From: a virus | DNA length: 44,765 nt | Virus record (IMG/VR): IMGVR_UViG_3300043444_000435 | Span: 1 to 44,765 of that record | Strand: one strand, 5' to 3' | Part shown: one piece after another, positions 22,332 to 29,445 of the stretch | Layout of the letters: each line of letters begins with the position of its first letter | Position numbering within the stretch: position 1 is the stretch's first letter | Translations under genes and position numbers: made by a program | The notes under the pieces: model-generated | The model's database searches: none | What the model was told of the DNA's origin: nothing | What the model saw: only the letters and a program-made list of their open reading frames with translations

Positions 22332-24212
22332 ATGGCTAAACGTGGGATGGCAATGGGTGCCGTAAATAAACTTAATATTGGTGCCGGTAGAAAAGCTGGA
22401 TTGAGCCTTAATGGTAAAGGTCTTGGTACTTCCCCGTTTAGTCAATCTTCTTCTGGAGCGTCTAAATCAGTTCGTAAAGTTAACAGTGAAATTAAAAGTA
22501 AGTTAGCAAAACGAAAGAAAAAGGGAATGCTTAATATGGGAATGCAGACCGGTAAGCGTAAACCTGGAATGCAGACCAATAAAGAACAGACTATCCCCAC
22601 AATTAGTAAGGAACAACGTAGAGTAATGGAAACACAAAGAGCTAAAAAGAGACTGGGTAGAAGATTATCTAATTATTCTTTCGTTCCAACTATTAGTGTT
22701 GGACTAATTGAATTTAAGAAGGAAGAAGAGAAGAAGAAAAAAAGAGACCTTAGTAAGATTACTGGAATGGCTCAGATTGGTGCAGGAGCAACTATAGGTC
22801 AACAAGCTATTCGTTCAGGTTTACCTAGAGCCGTAGGTGTACGTTTAGAACAACATGGTACATCGCGTGCTGCGGCTAAGAATATTATTAAAGAAGGCTA
22901 TTTAGACCCTAGTTATGGGGGTTCTACTGGTGGTGTTACTGCATCAATGAAACTGCCTAAAGAATTTCTTGAAAGGGCTAAAGGACATACTTTTCTAAGT
23001 GGTAAAAACCCAAGTCACCCATTTTGGCAAGAAAGAAATAGGCTAAGTCCCGTATGGGATGTGGTAAATAGAAAGATTCAAGTTTTGGGTTATAGAGGGT
23101 CTAAGGCGGGAAAAATTACGGATGCGGATATAGAAAGAGGGTCACGCCATATTTCTGGGATTGTTAGTCAGATGTTACGGCCTATAGAAAAAAACTTAAA
23201 AGATCTAACCCCTGAATCCTACCTAGCTAAGGTCAGAGCAGGTACTAATTTTTCTGACCCTAATGATGTAAGATACCTTGAATCTCTAGAAAACGACCCT
23301 AAACGCTTAAGAGAAGCGGTTGACTATTATAGAGATGATTTTCTTAACTTATCTAAGCAAATAAAGAAGATGGGTAAACGAGGCTACAATGATGCCGCTC
23401 GTGTTGAAAGAATTCGTAGAATTCAAAAACGGGCCAATATGTTGTTTAAGCCCTATCAAGACGAATTTAAGACCAGAATTGAACCTATAAAAAGCAAAGG
23501 TAATTGGATTCATAATTCAGAGGGTAAACCTTTAGTTAGCTTAACTTATAAAGAAGAACTTCGTGATTTCCTAAGAGAGAAAGCTAACGCAGGGGATAAA
23601 CGGGCGGCACAAATACTTGGGTTACAGAGTGGCCTCGACGACCAACTTCGTTCTCAAAGAGCAGCTAAAATGATTGGTCTAACCGCAGGATGGACTGAAA
23701 AGTTAGTTAAGTCACCCGCATTAGGTGCCGCCGGAGTTGGTAGAACCTTATATATCCCTGGAACAGATGCCTTCTTTAATGATACAAGTAGGTTTGTATA
23801 CGACCCAGATGACCCATTTGGAAACCCTCTAAAAATGGGTAAAGCCATGGAGTCTGAACTGGGTGGTTTTGGTGGAAATGCTCTTAAGACTAAACAGAAA
23901 GTAAGAGCTTTTGGTAATAGGGCCGCAGCATCTAAATGGTTGCTTGAACAAGAAGGGGATGGAAATATCTTTAAGGGGGCCGGTAAGTTAATGAAAGCAA
24001 ATCCGGGTAGAGTTGGTGCTGGGTTAGCTTTATTAGCTGGGGGTGGATTAGCTTCTGGTGCCCTTATTGGTAAAGGAGTTTCTAATATACGAAAGAAACC
24101 TGAAGTTACAGTTGAATCCGATGGTAAAGTTAAATCTCACTTTAGAAAACTAAAGAACAAGATGATTAGAGTTAAGAGCTTCATCAGAGGGGAACGTAAT
24201 GAAAAAAGGTAG
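22332..24212 (+). CDS. putative ADP-ribosyltransferase-like virion protein, longer paralogue
   Basis: This 626-aa protein has a 110-aa basic, Gly/Ser/Lys-rich N-terminus, then S-V-G-L-I-E-F-K-K-E-E (about 121-131) and a Gly-rich stretch. The transferase-like segment V-R-L-E-Q-H-G-T-S-R-A-A-A-K-N-I-I-K-E-G (about 169-188) has the H-G-T-S found in PARP-type enzymes. L-Y-I-P-G-T-D-A-F-F with D-P-D-D lies near residue 475, after a helical insert of about 250 residues absent from the shorter paralogue. The last 75 residues (G-K-L-M-K-A-N-P, Gly/Ala segment, K-S-H-F-R-K-L) are nearly identical to the upstream gene, showing a fairly recent duplication or exchange. It overlaps the next gene by 14 bp. 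Confidence 0.5.
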   Translation: MAKRGMAMGAVNKLNIGAGRKAGLSLNGKGLGTSPFSQSSSGASKSVRKVNSEIKSKLAKRKKKGMLNMGMQTGKRKPGMQTNKEQTIPTISKEQRRVMETQRAKKRLGRRLSNYSFVPTISVGLIEFKKEEEKKKKRDLSKITGMAQIGAGATIGQQAIRSGLPRAVGVRLEQHGTSRAAAKNIIKEGYLDPSYGGSTGGVTASMKLPKEFLERAKGHTFLSGKNPSHPFWQERNRLSPVWDVVNRKIQVLGYRGSKAGKITDADIERGSRHISGIVSQMLRPIEKNLKDLTPESYLAKVRAGTNFSDPNDVRYLESLENDPKRLREAVDYYRDDFLNLSKQIKKMGKRGYNDAARVERIRRIQKRANMLFKPYQDEFKTRIEPIKSKGNWIHNSEGKPLVSLTYKEELRDFLREKANAGDKRAAQILGLQSGLDDQLRSQRAAKMIGLTAGWTEKLVKSPALGAAGVGRTLYIPGTDAFFNDTSRFVYDPDDPFGNPLKMGKAMESELGGFGGNALKTKQKVRAFGNRAAASKWLLEQEGDGNIFKGAGKLMKANPGRVGAGLALLAGGGLASGALIGKGVSNIRKKPEVTVESDGKVKSHFRKLKNKMIRVKSFIRGERNEKR

Positions 24213-25152
24213 ACGACATACTAAAGAAACTAAAAGAAAGATTTCTGAATCAATGAAAAAAAGGGTTAGTCTTCATCATCATATGGCTAAGGGTTCTTTA
24301 ATTGGTGCTGGGACTGGAGCTACTTTACAAGGTATCCCGGCTGCTTTAATTGGTACGCATATTGGTGGTCCTATGCTTGGTATCCCCTTAACTATTAGTG
24401 CTATGGGAAGAGGGGCTATTGAAGGTGGAACATTAGGGGGTATTGCCGGAGCGGGTACATACTATGCTAAGAGAAAATTCGATACTAAGAATAGAGCTAG
24501 GTATGAATACAAGAAAGATTTGTCTGTATATGATTTCACTAAGAAAGAGCTAATACCTTATAATTTTGCTAAGAAAGAACAAAAAGTAAAATCACATACT
24601 AGAAGGACTAAGAGGGGAACCACGATTGTTAATCCTTTCGTTAGAGTTAAACGCTATTTTAACCCTGAACCGGCTAAAGGAAGTATCTATACTGCACCAT
24701 TTAGATATGCGGCTTTATCTGCTCAAGCATCTAAAGGTAAATTTCAGAATTTAATTAAAGACACTCCTAATCCTAAAGAAGCAACTGAACGTTTAGGTGC
24801 AACAATCGGGGTGGGTCTAGGAAGACTCGATACATTACGAAAGAAAATTAGAGATAGAGGGAAAGACTTTACAAGAGGTATTAAGCTCGGTCGTAGAAGT
24901 GAGGGTGTACGAGATACTTTTGAACGGCACCGTTTAGGTGAGAATATTGGAGTAGTTGGGGGTCTTTATGCTGCTTCTAGAGGTCTTAAAGGTACAGGGA
25001 TTAAGACAGCTTTAGTACAACCTAGTTCAGGCTTAGTTTGGGATGACCAATTTAGAAAAGCATCTAAAGGTAAGAAAGCTTTGATTGTTGGTGGAGGACT
25101 AGTTGCTGCTAGTCAGATAGCAAGAATTACAAATAGATATCTACAAGACTAA
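24199..25152 (+). CDS. NUMOD3-like, Gly-rich multi-segment putative internal protein
   Basis: This 317-aa protein starts inside the previous gene. It opens with R-R-H-T-K-E-T-K-R-K-I-S-E-S-M-K-K, a NUMOD3-like DNA-binding segment. Two Gly/Ala hydrophobic stretches follow (about residues 33-92), then two tandem leader-type motifs, Y-D-F-T-K-K-E-L and Y-N-F-A-K-K-E-Q (about 112-128), and K-S-H-T-R-R-T-K-R-G (131-140). A further Gly-rich hydrophobic stretch lies near the C-terminus (G-G-G-L-V-A-A-S). No catalytic motif. The combination of DNA-binding, basic and membrane-like segments suggests a role during capsid assembly or DNA delivery, but that is inference. Confidence 0.6.
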   Translation: MKKGRRHTKETKRKISESMKKRVSLHHHMAKGSLIGAGTGATLQGIPAALIGTHIGGPMLGIPLTISAMGRGAIEGGTLGGIAGAGTYYAKRKFDTKNRARYEYKKDLSVYDFTKKELIPYNFAKKEQKVKSHTRRTKRGTTIVNPFVRVKRYFNPEPAKGSIYTAPFRYAALSAQASKGKFQNLIKDTPNPKEATERLGATIGVGLGRLDTLRKKIRDRGKDFTRGIKLGRRSEGVRDTFERHRLGENIGVVGGLYAASRGLKGTGIKTALVQPSSGLVWDDQFRKASKGKKALIVGGGLVAASQIARITNRYLQD

Positions 25153-25161
25153 TAAAAAATC

Positions 25162-25911
25162 ATGACAAATAAAAATTATAGACACTCAGAAGAAACTAAG
25201 CGTAAGATCAGTAGAGCCTTAAAAGGTAAAAAGCGTAAACGTAATAATAGTTTAGCTATTGGGGGTGGTGCTACAGCCATTGCCGGTACAGGACTAGCTG
25301 TTGGCTCAAATCTCCAAGCTAAAAACTTAGAAAAATCAATTGGTCAATACAATAATGATTTAGCTAAAGTTGCTCGTGAACTAAAGCATAGACAAAAAGG
25401 ACTAGCTAGAGGTCAGGATAAAGCTTATAGTTTAATGCAAGAAACTTTTAGTACTGAATTAGACCCTAAGTATGATTCTTTGTCTAAAGCTATGCAGAAG
25501 AATAGAGAAAGAGCTATTGAACTAGAACAGGAACTTAATGCTAAGGGAAAAGTTAAACTCCCTAAAGTGTTAGGGGGTAAGAAAAGAAAAGAACTTGATT
25601 CTCTGACAACTCAATTAGACCAACAACAACAAGAGTTAAAAGTATATAAAAGACAACTAAAAGCAAAAGCGGATAAAGCGGAAAAGTTTTTAACTCGTCT
25701 TTATCCTCAAGGAACAGATAAGATTAAGGCCCGTATTAGCGCTTTAGAAAATAGTCAAAGTAACTTACAATCTTCTATTGGTAAAGCACAAAAAGGAATT
25801 AAACGTCTTGGAAAATTAGCGGTTGTAGGTAAAGGGTTAGCTGCTACAGGGGCATTAACTGCGGCTACTGCAATGGCATTAAAAGCTCGTAATAGAAAGA
25901 AACGTAGATAA
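25162..25911 (+). CDS. NUMOD3-like protein with coiled coil between two Gly/Ala segments
   Basis: This 249-aa protein begins Y-R-H-S-E-E-T-K-R-K-I-S-R-A-L-K-G-K-K, the clearest NUMOD3 match in the window. A Gly/Ala hydrophobic segment (about 32-51) is followed by about 160 residues of Lys/Gln/Leu-rich heptads (likely coiled coil). A second Gly/Ala segment (about 219-242) ends in basic residues. The symmetrical plan (basic, hydrophobic, coiled coil, hydrophobic, basic) is consistent with a hairpin protein that spans or lies on a membrane, or an oligomeric internal core protein. The stop is 17 bp before the next gene. Function unknown. Confidence 0.6.
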   Translation: MTNKNYRHSEETKRKISRALKGKKRKRNNSLAIGGGATAIAGTGLAVGSNLQAKNLEKSIGQYNNDLAKVARELKHRQKGLARGQDKAYSLMQETFSTELDPKYDSLSKAMQKNRERAIELEQELNAKGKVKLPKVLGGKKRKELDSLTTQLDQQQQELKVYKRQLKAKADKAEKFLTRLYPQGTDKIKARISALENSQSNLQSSIGKAQKGIKRLGKLAVVGKGLAATGALTAATAMALKARNRKKRR

Positions 25912-25916
25912 TCAAT

Positions 25917-25920
25917 GAGG
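25917..25920 (+). promoter_or_regulatory. Shine-Dalgarno sequence that selects a GTG start
   Basis: GAGG lies 8 bases before the GTG at 25929. No in-frame ATG is near the beginning of this gene, so the site supports GTG initiation. Confidence 0.6.
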
Positions 25921-25928
25921 CAAAGATA

Positions 25929-26690
25929 GTGATTAATTTTGAGAAAGAGTCAAATGTAAAATCTTATTTTCGTAATGGCAAACGTGTAAAGGGGCATAAA
26001 CGAAAAAGAGTTAGAGATTTAGGGGCTGATGCAGCTTATCGTAATGCCGCTGTAACAGGTGCAAGTTTAGGTCTTGTCAGTAGCTCCTTACAGTTAAGTG
26101 CTAAAAACATTATGCGTAAAGCTAATGAAAAAAGCAAAGTTACTTTTGAAGATATTATTGAGAATCCTGAAAAATTAAAACGATTTAAGGTGGAATTAGC
26201 TAATTACCCCGCTAGAACAGAACAAGAGGTTAGAGGTAAAAACTTCTTATTACCCAGATTAGAAAAATTAATTAAAGAACAAGATGAGTTAGCTCAATTA
26301 GAGAAAGCCTTTAATCCTGAAGAAACCTTAGGTAAAGAGATTAAAGATAAAATTACTTCTATTGAAAATAGGTCTGATTGGACTCCCGAACAAAAGAATA
26401 AAGCTATTAGCACACTTAGGGCTAAGAATGAACGCCCAGGTAAGTTAGCACTATACGACAAAGAGGTTGCTAGAAAAGCACCTAATGTTTGGCAATACAG
26501 ATGGAGAAAGTTCCGCTATCCTCAAAAATTAGAAGCTTTATTCCCTAAGAAGTTAACAGGAAGAAGAATTACTGGTGTTTTAGCGGGAGGAGCTGCTATT
26601 AATGCTGCAACTAACATACTAGCACTTAAAGGGGTTAGAGAACTAAGAAAGGCTGCTTTTAGAAGAAAGATGAGGAAATTAAAAAGATGA
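25929..26690 (+). CDS. basic Gly/Ala-segment putative internal protein
   Basis: This 253-aa protein starts with GTG behind a GAGG site. The N-terminus reads M-I-N-F-E-K-E-S, then V-K-S-Y-F-R-N-G-K-R-V-K-G-H (10-23), closely matching the module in the 20078 product. A hydrophobic Ala/Gly/Leu segment (about 38-58) and a second one near the C-terminus (G-V-L-A-G-G-A-A-I-N-A-A, about 216-230) flank a charged helical middle. It ends with an Arg/Lys tail. Its stop overlaps the ATG of the tail-completion gene (ATGA). It has the layout of the neighbouring cluster proteins; no domain is recognised. Confidence 0.6.
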   Translation: MINFEKESNVKSYFRNGKRVKGHKRKRVRDLGADAAYRNAAVTGASLGLVSSSLQLSAKNIMRKANEKSKVTFEDIIENPEKLKRFKVELANYPARTEQEVRGKNFLLPRLEKLIKEQDELAQLEKAFNPEETLGKEIKDKITSIENRSDWTPEQKNKAISTLRAKNERPGKLALYDKEVARKAPNVWQYRWRKFRYPQKLEALFPKKLTGRRITGVLAGGAAINAATNILALKGVRELRKAAFRRKMRKLKR

Positions 26691-27274
26691 GTCTAGAAGT
26701 AGAGATAAAGATTGATGAAGTAGCTGAAAAGATACAAGAATCTTTTGAGAAACAAGTTGAGAGGCTAGATAAGATAGATGAAATCGAACCTCTCTTTCGT
26801 TCTGTCATGAATTATGACCTTAAGAAGCGTTTTGAATCATCTCCTCCTACAGCTAGTGGGGGTATTGTTTATGGTCAACAGTATTGGCGACAATTATCAG
26901 ATGCTTATTTATTAGCTAAACCAGAAAGAGCTAACGGAACTATACATAAGGACTCTATGGCTCTAATGCAAAGTCTAACTGAACCACAACATCCAGAACA
27001 AGTTAGTACTATAACTCCAGAAGGATATTATCAATACGGTACAGATATACCTTATGCGGATAAATTACAGAAACAACTTAAGCGTCCCCTAGTCTTTACG
27101 CATGAAACTCTAAATACACAGCTATCCAATATCGTTAGTCTTTACCTTCTTAGCTCTAAGGATGTAGATGAAATAGAGTTAGAGTTAACTGATATTAGAA
27201 TAGAAGGTATGGGATTTGCTACAGCTAAGAATAATGAAATGCTAGAGCAAATACTTAAGGATGAGAAAAAATAA
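26687..27274 (+). CDS. tail completion / virion morphogenesis protein (Mu gpG, P2 gpS type)
   Basis: This 195-aa protein has the family pattern: an N-terminal helix, R-F-E-S-S-P near residue 45, then Y-G-Q-Q-Y-W-R-Q-L-S-D-A-Y-L-L-A-K (62-78). An M-A-L-M-Q-S-L helix and a Y-Q-Y-G-T-D-I-P-Y-A-D-K-L-Q segment (115-128) follow, corresponding to the Y-A-x-x-H-Q-x-G region of tail completion proteins. These act at the head-tail joint. It is coupled by ATGA to the basic cluster gene upstream and followed at 13 bp by another tail-joining gene. Confident as a family resemblance, though diverged. Confidence 0.65.
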   Translation: MSLEVEIKIDEVAEKIQESFEKQVERLDKIDEIEPLFRSVMNYDLKKRFESSPPTASGGIVYGQQYWRQLSDAYLLAKPERANGTIHKDSMALMQSLTEPQHPEQVSTITPEGYYQYGTDIPYADKLQKQLKRPLVFTHETLNTQLSNIVSLYLLSSKDVDEIELELTDIRIEGMGFATAKNNEMLEQILKDEKK

Positions 27275-27286
27275 CGGATTTTAATT

Positions 27287-27796
27287 ATGTCTACAATACT
27301 TGGAAACCACGAATATTGTTATAGATTAGGGTTATATCTAAAGGATTTTCTTAATAAAGAATACGTTAAGGAGAGAACTAAGAATACCGAACTAAGCGAA
27401 GGCACTATTGTTAAGACAGTTAAGAACTATGACTCTATTGTTAATAACTTAGCTGAGTTTCCTTTGCTTAAGCTTTATAGAACTCAAGACCAATTTAAGA
27501 AGGGTACTAACTTTAGAATTAGCACCATAACATTAACTTATTCGCTATCTCATCCTGATTTAAGTAATGACCAACAAGCAGTCCTACCAGACCTTATCTA
27601 TTGGGTTGGATATAAAATTAATGAAGGACTAAGACATTGGGACTTAGAGGTTAAAGGTGATTTTTATAAAATGAATGACGATACCTTTTCTATGAGTTAT
27701 ATGCTTAATGCTTCTGAAATACTAAATACTGTATATCCGTTTATTCGGTGTAGCTTTAGAGTTAGAGACCACTATATGATATGTCAACAAAAGTAA
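27287..27796 (+). CDS. putative tail terminator protein
   Basis: This 169-aa protein has mixed alpha/beta composition with a strand pattern in the middle (R-I-S-T-I-T-L-T-Y-S-L) and near the end (I-R-C-S-F-R-V-R-D). No signature motif is visible. Its place between the tail completion gene and the tail-tube gene, and its length, fit tail terminators (lambda gpU, Mu gp37-type), which cap the tube. It has an unusual 3' side: the last 26 bp, including the stop codon, are duplicated immediately downstream. Call is contextual. Confidence 0.45.
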   Translation: MSTILGNHEYCYRLGLYLKDFLNKEYVKERTKNTELSEGTIVKTVKNYDSIVNNLAEFPLLKLYRTQDQFKKGTNFRISTITLTYSLSHPDLSNDQQAVLPDLIYWVGYKINEGLRHWDLEVKGDFYKMNDDTFSMSYMLNASEILNTVYPFIRCSFRVRDHYMICQQK

Positions 27797-27822
27797 TATA
27801 TGTGATATGTCAGCAAAAATAA
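27771..27822 (+). repeat. echo of the 27287 gene's 3' end, 26-bp period
   Basis: Positions 27771-27796 (gene end with TAA) and 27797-27822 (also ending TAA) match at 21 of 26 by hand. The core GATATGTCA[AG]CAAAA is nearly perfect. Confidence 0.75.
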
Positions 27823-27837
27823 TAAATAATATGGGTT

Positions 27838-28326
27838 ATGAATAAGAAGAAAATTGGTTTAGTGCTTAAGGAATTTAGAGAAGGTAAGCTTAAGAGTTCT
27901 GCTGGTAGAAAGGTTACTAAAAAGAAACAAGCTTTAGCTATTGCATTGTCTGAAGCTAGACAAGATAAGTTTAGTCAAGCCGCATATAATCTCTTGGAAT
28001 TTGCTCGTACTAGAGGTTCTAGAGATAAGAAACCTCGTAGAAGACGTAAGGTTAGAGAAAGTCATCAAGAGTTACATAATGTAGCCGCAAGTAATGCTAA
28101 GACATTTGGTGCTACTGGAGCAGGATTAAGCTTAGTGGATAAACAAGTTAGAGAGACCGCATTAAAAGCCCCTAGTCAACTTGGAGGAGCTATTAAAGGA
28201 GCATTATCAAGAGCACCTCGTTATGCTGTTAAAGATGCTGTAACTGCTGCGGGTATTGGTGTAGGACTTGAAGGATTAAGAAGAGTAAGAAATAAGATTA
28301 GAGACCTAAAGAATAATAAGAGATAA
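27838..28326 (+). CDS. basic putative internal protein with F-A-R motif
   Basis: This 162-aa protein has a Lys-rich N-terminus with K-K-K-Q-A-L-A-I-A-L-S-E-A-R (about 24-41), a pattern seen in short plasmid or phage basic proteins. Then L-L-E-F-A-R-T-R-G-S-R-D-K-K-P-R-R-R-R-K (51-70), the strongest copy of the cluster motif. The C-terminal half holds an Ala/Gly segment (A-V-T-A-A-G-I-G-V-G) ending in basic residues. Its leader is about 53 residues if cleaved at the Phe-Ala. No catalytic motif. I infer a packaged DNA-binding protein. Confidence 0.65.
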   Translation: MNKKKIGLVLKEFREGKLKSSAGRKVTKKKQALAIALSEARQDKFSQAAYNLLEFARTRGSRDKKPRRRRKVRESHQELHNVAASNAKTFGATGAGLSLVDKQVRETALKAPSQLGGAIKGALSRAPRYAVKDAVTAAGIGVGLEGLRRVRNKIRDLKNNKR

Positions 28327-28339
28327 GGTAAATAGTAAG

Positions 28340-28807
28340 ATGGATTTCTGGCCAATAGTAAGAACAATTAAAGATTATAAAGGACTTAAGAATAAGATAC
28401 CCGTTAGGTCTAAAGTTCCCGTTCGTATTTATACACAACGAAAGGGAAAGACTGATTTTATTGGATTAATTGAGTTACATAAAAGACTAAGCAATATTGA
28501 ATTAAGTAAAAAACTAGATAGTATTGAATTTTCTCAACCTGATAAGAAAAGAACTCACAGTATAGCTGGTGTAGGGGCTATAGCTGCTGGAGGAGCAAAT
28601 GTCTGGAGTGGGGCAATGCTAGCGGGTGGTAAAAGAGCACCTTATACTAAGAATCCTACAATTTCACCTACTAAACTTGGTAGACATCAACTACGTGCTG
28701 GTATGGGAATTGCTGCTACTGGTATGTACCTACAACACCGTAGAAATAGAAAGTTGAGAAAACAAGGTTATAAACCTACAAGTACATTAATGAGTACAAG
28801 AAAATGA
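28340..28807 (+). CDS. basic Gly/Ala-segment putative internal protein
   Basis: This 155-aa protein contains F-I-G-L-I-E-L-H-K-R (about 39-48), the same G-L-I-E block found at the N-termini of the 19377 and 28804 products, and I-E-F-S-Q-P-D-K-K (about 64-72), a Phe-Ser version of the cluster motif. A Gly/Ala hydrophobic segment follows (about 78-98), then a basic tail with a second short hydrophobic stretch. The stop overlaps the next ATG (ATGA), so the two are coupled. No domain is recognised. Confidence 0.6.
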   Translation: MDFWPIVRTIKDYKGLKNKIPVRSKVPVRIYTQRKGKTDFIGLIELHKRLSNIELSKKLDSIEFSQPDKKRTHSIAGVGAIAAGGANVWSGAMLAGGKRAPYTKNPTISPTKLGRHQLRAGMGIAATGMYLQHRRNRKLRKQGYKPTSTLMSTRK

Positions 28808-29172
28808 TTGGATTGATTGAACTTCATAAACAGTCTTCTTTAACACCTCATACCTCATCTTTCGTTAACTTTGCAAGAACTCTTGGCGCTAAGGATAAGA
28901 AACCTCGTAAACGTAAACATTATGGTGTTTGGTTTGAAGGTAGACGTACGGCTATTCTTCCTGGACCTACAGAATCTAAAGCAGGAGCTATAGAAAAGGC
29001 TCGTGCTAAGATGAAAAGAGGTGGCGATAAAGCTAGAGTTAGAGAACTAACTAAGCAAGAAATAAGAACAGCAAATACTGGTAGATGGGTTCGTACGGGG
29101 TATAACCATGAAAAACCTGGCTATGAAGGTATGAGAGGATATGGGCCTAAACCTAAATCTTATGAGAAATAA
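28804..29172 (+). CDS. small basic protein with F-A-R motif
   Basis: This 122-aa protein opens with M-I-G-L-I-E-L-H-K, as in the 19377 product, then V-N-F-A-R-T-L-G-A-K-D-K-K-P-R-K-R-K (about 21-38). The remainder is basic with Gly/Tyr-rich ends and a V-W-F-E-G-R-R-T segment. It lacks the Gly/Ala hydrophobic segment of its neighbours. A leader of about 24 residues would be lost if the Phe-Ala were cleaved. It closes the basic cluster; the 55-bp spacer after it holds no obvious terminator. Confidence 0.6.
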   Translation: MIGLIELHKQSSLTPHTSSFVNFARTLGAKDKKPRKRKHYGVWFEGRRTAILPGPTESKAGAIEKARAKMKRGGDKARVRELTKQEIRTANTGRWVRTGYNHEKPGYEGMRGYGPKPKSYEK

Positions 29173-29227
29173 GACAAATCAATCATCCAATCTATAATAA
29201 AAATGTAACTTCATATATTAAATCAAT

Positions 29228-29440
29228 ATGACTACAACTCAAAAACCTGTAGAGGTTAAAATACTATGTCTTATGATTGGTCCTTCTGGCCGATTGTATA
29301 ATAAAGGAGAGTATAAAATTGAAGACCTTAACGAAGAGGATGTTGATTTTATTCTGTCTAAACAATCTAGAGTCACCAAATGGAGTGATACCACGGTAAA
29401 GAGTGTGGTATCTACTACTAAAATTTCAACTGAGGTTTAA
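29228..29440 (+). CDS. small gp35-like N-terminal-domain protein
   Basis: This 70-aa protein resembles the first 45 residues of the 14277 product: a beta strand (V-K-I-L-C-L-M-I), a G-R-L-Y-N-K-G-E-Y turn, then an acidic helix and strand. It thus looks like a stand-alone version of the small FluMu-type N-terminal domain. It ends 5 bp before the tail-tube gene. It may be a neck or tail-tube accessory protein; the relation to 14277 is by eye and weak. Confidence 0.55.
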   Translation: MTTTQKPVEVKILCLMIGPSGRLYNKGEYKIEDLNEEDVDFILSKQSRVTKWSDTTVKSVVSTTKISTEV

Positions 29441-29445
29441 TTCTA

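Noticed and set aside
25162-25911. Holin or spanin
   Set aside because: The two hydrophobic segments flank a long coiled coil and the protein begins with a DNA-binding-like segment; no lysis enzyme is nearby.
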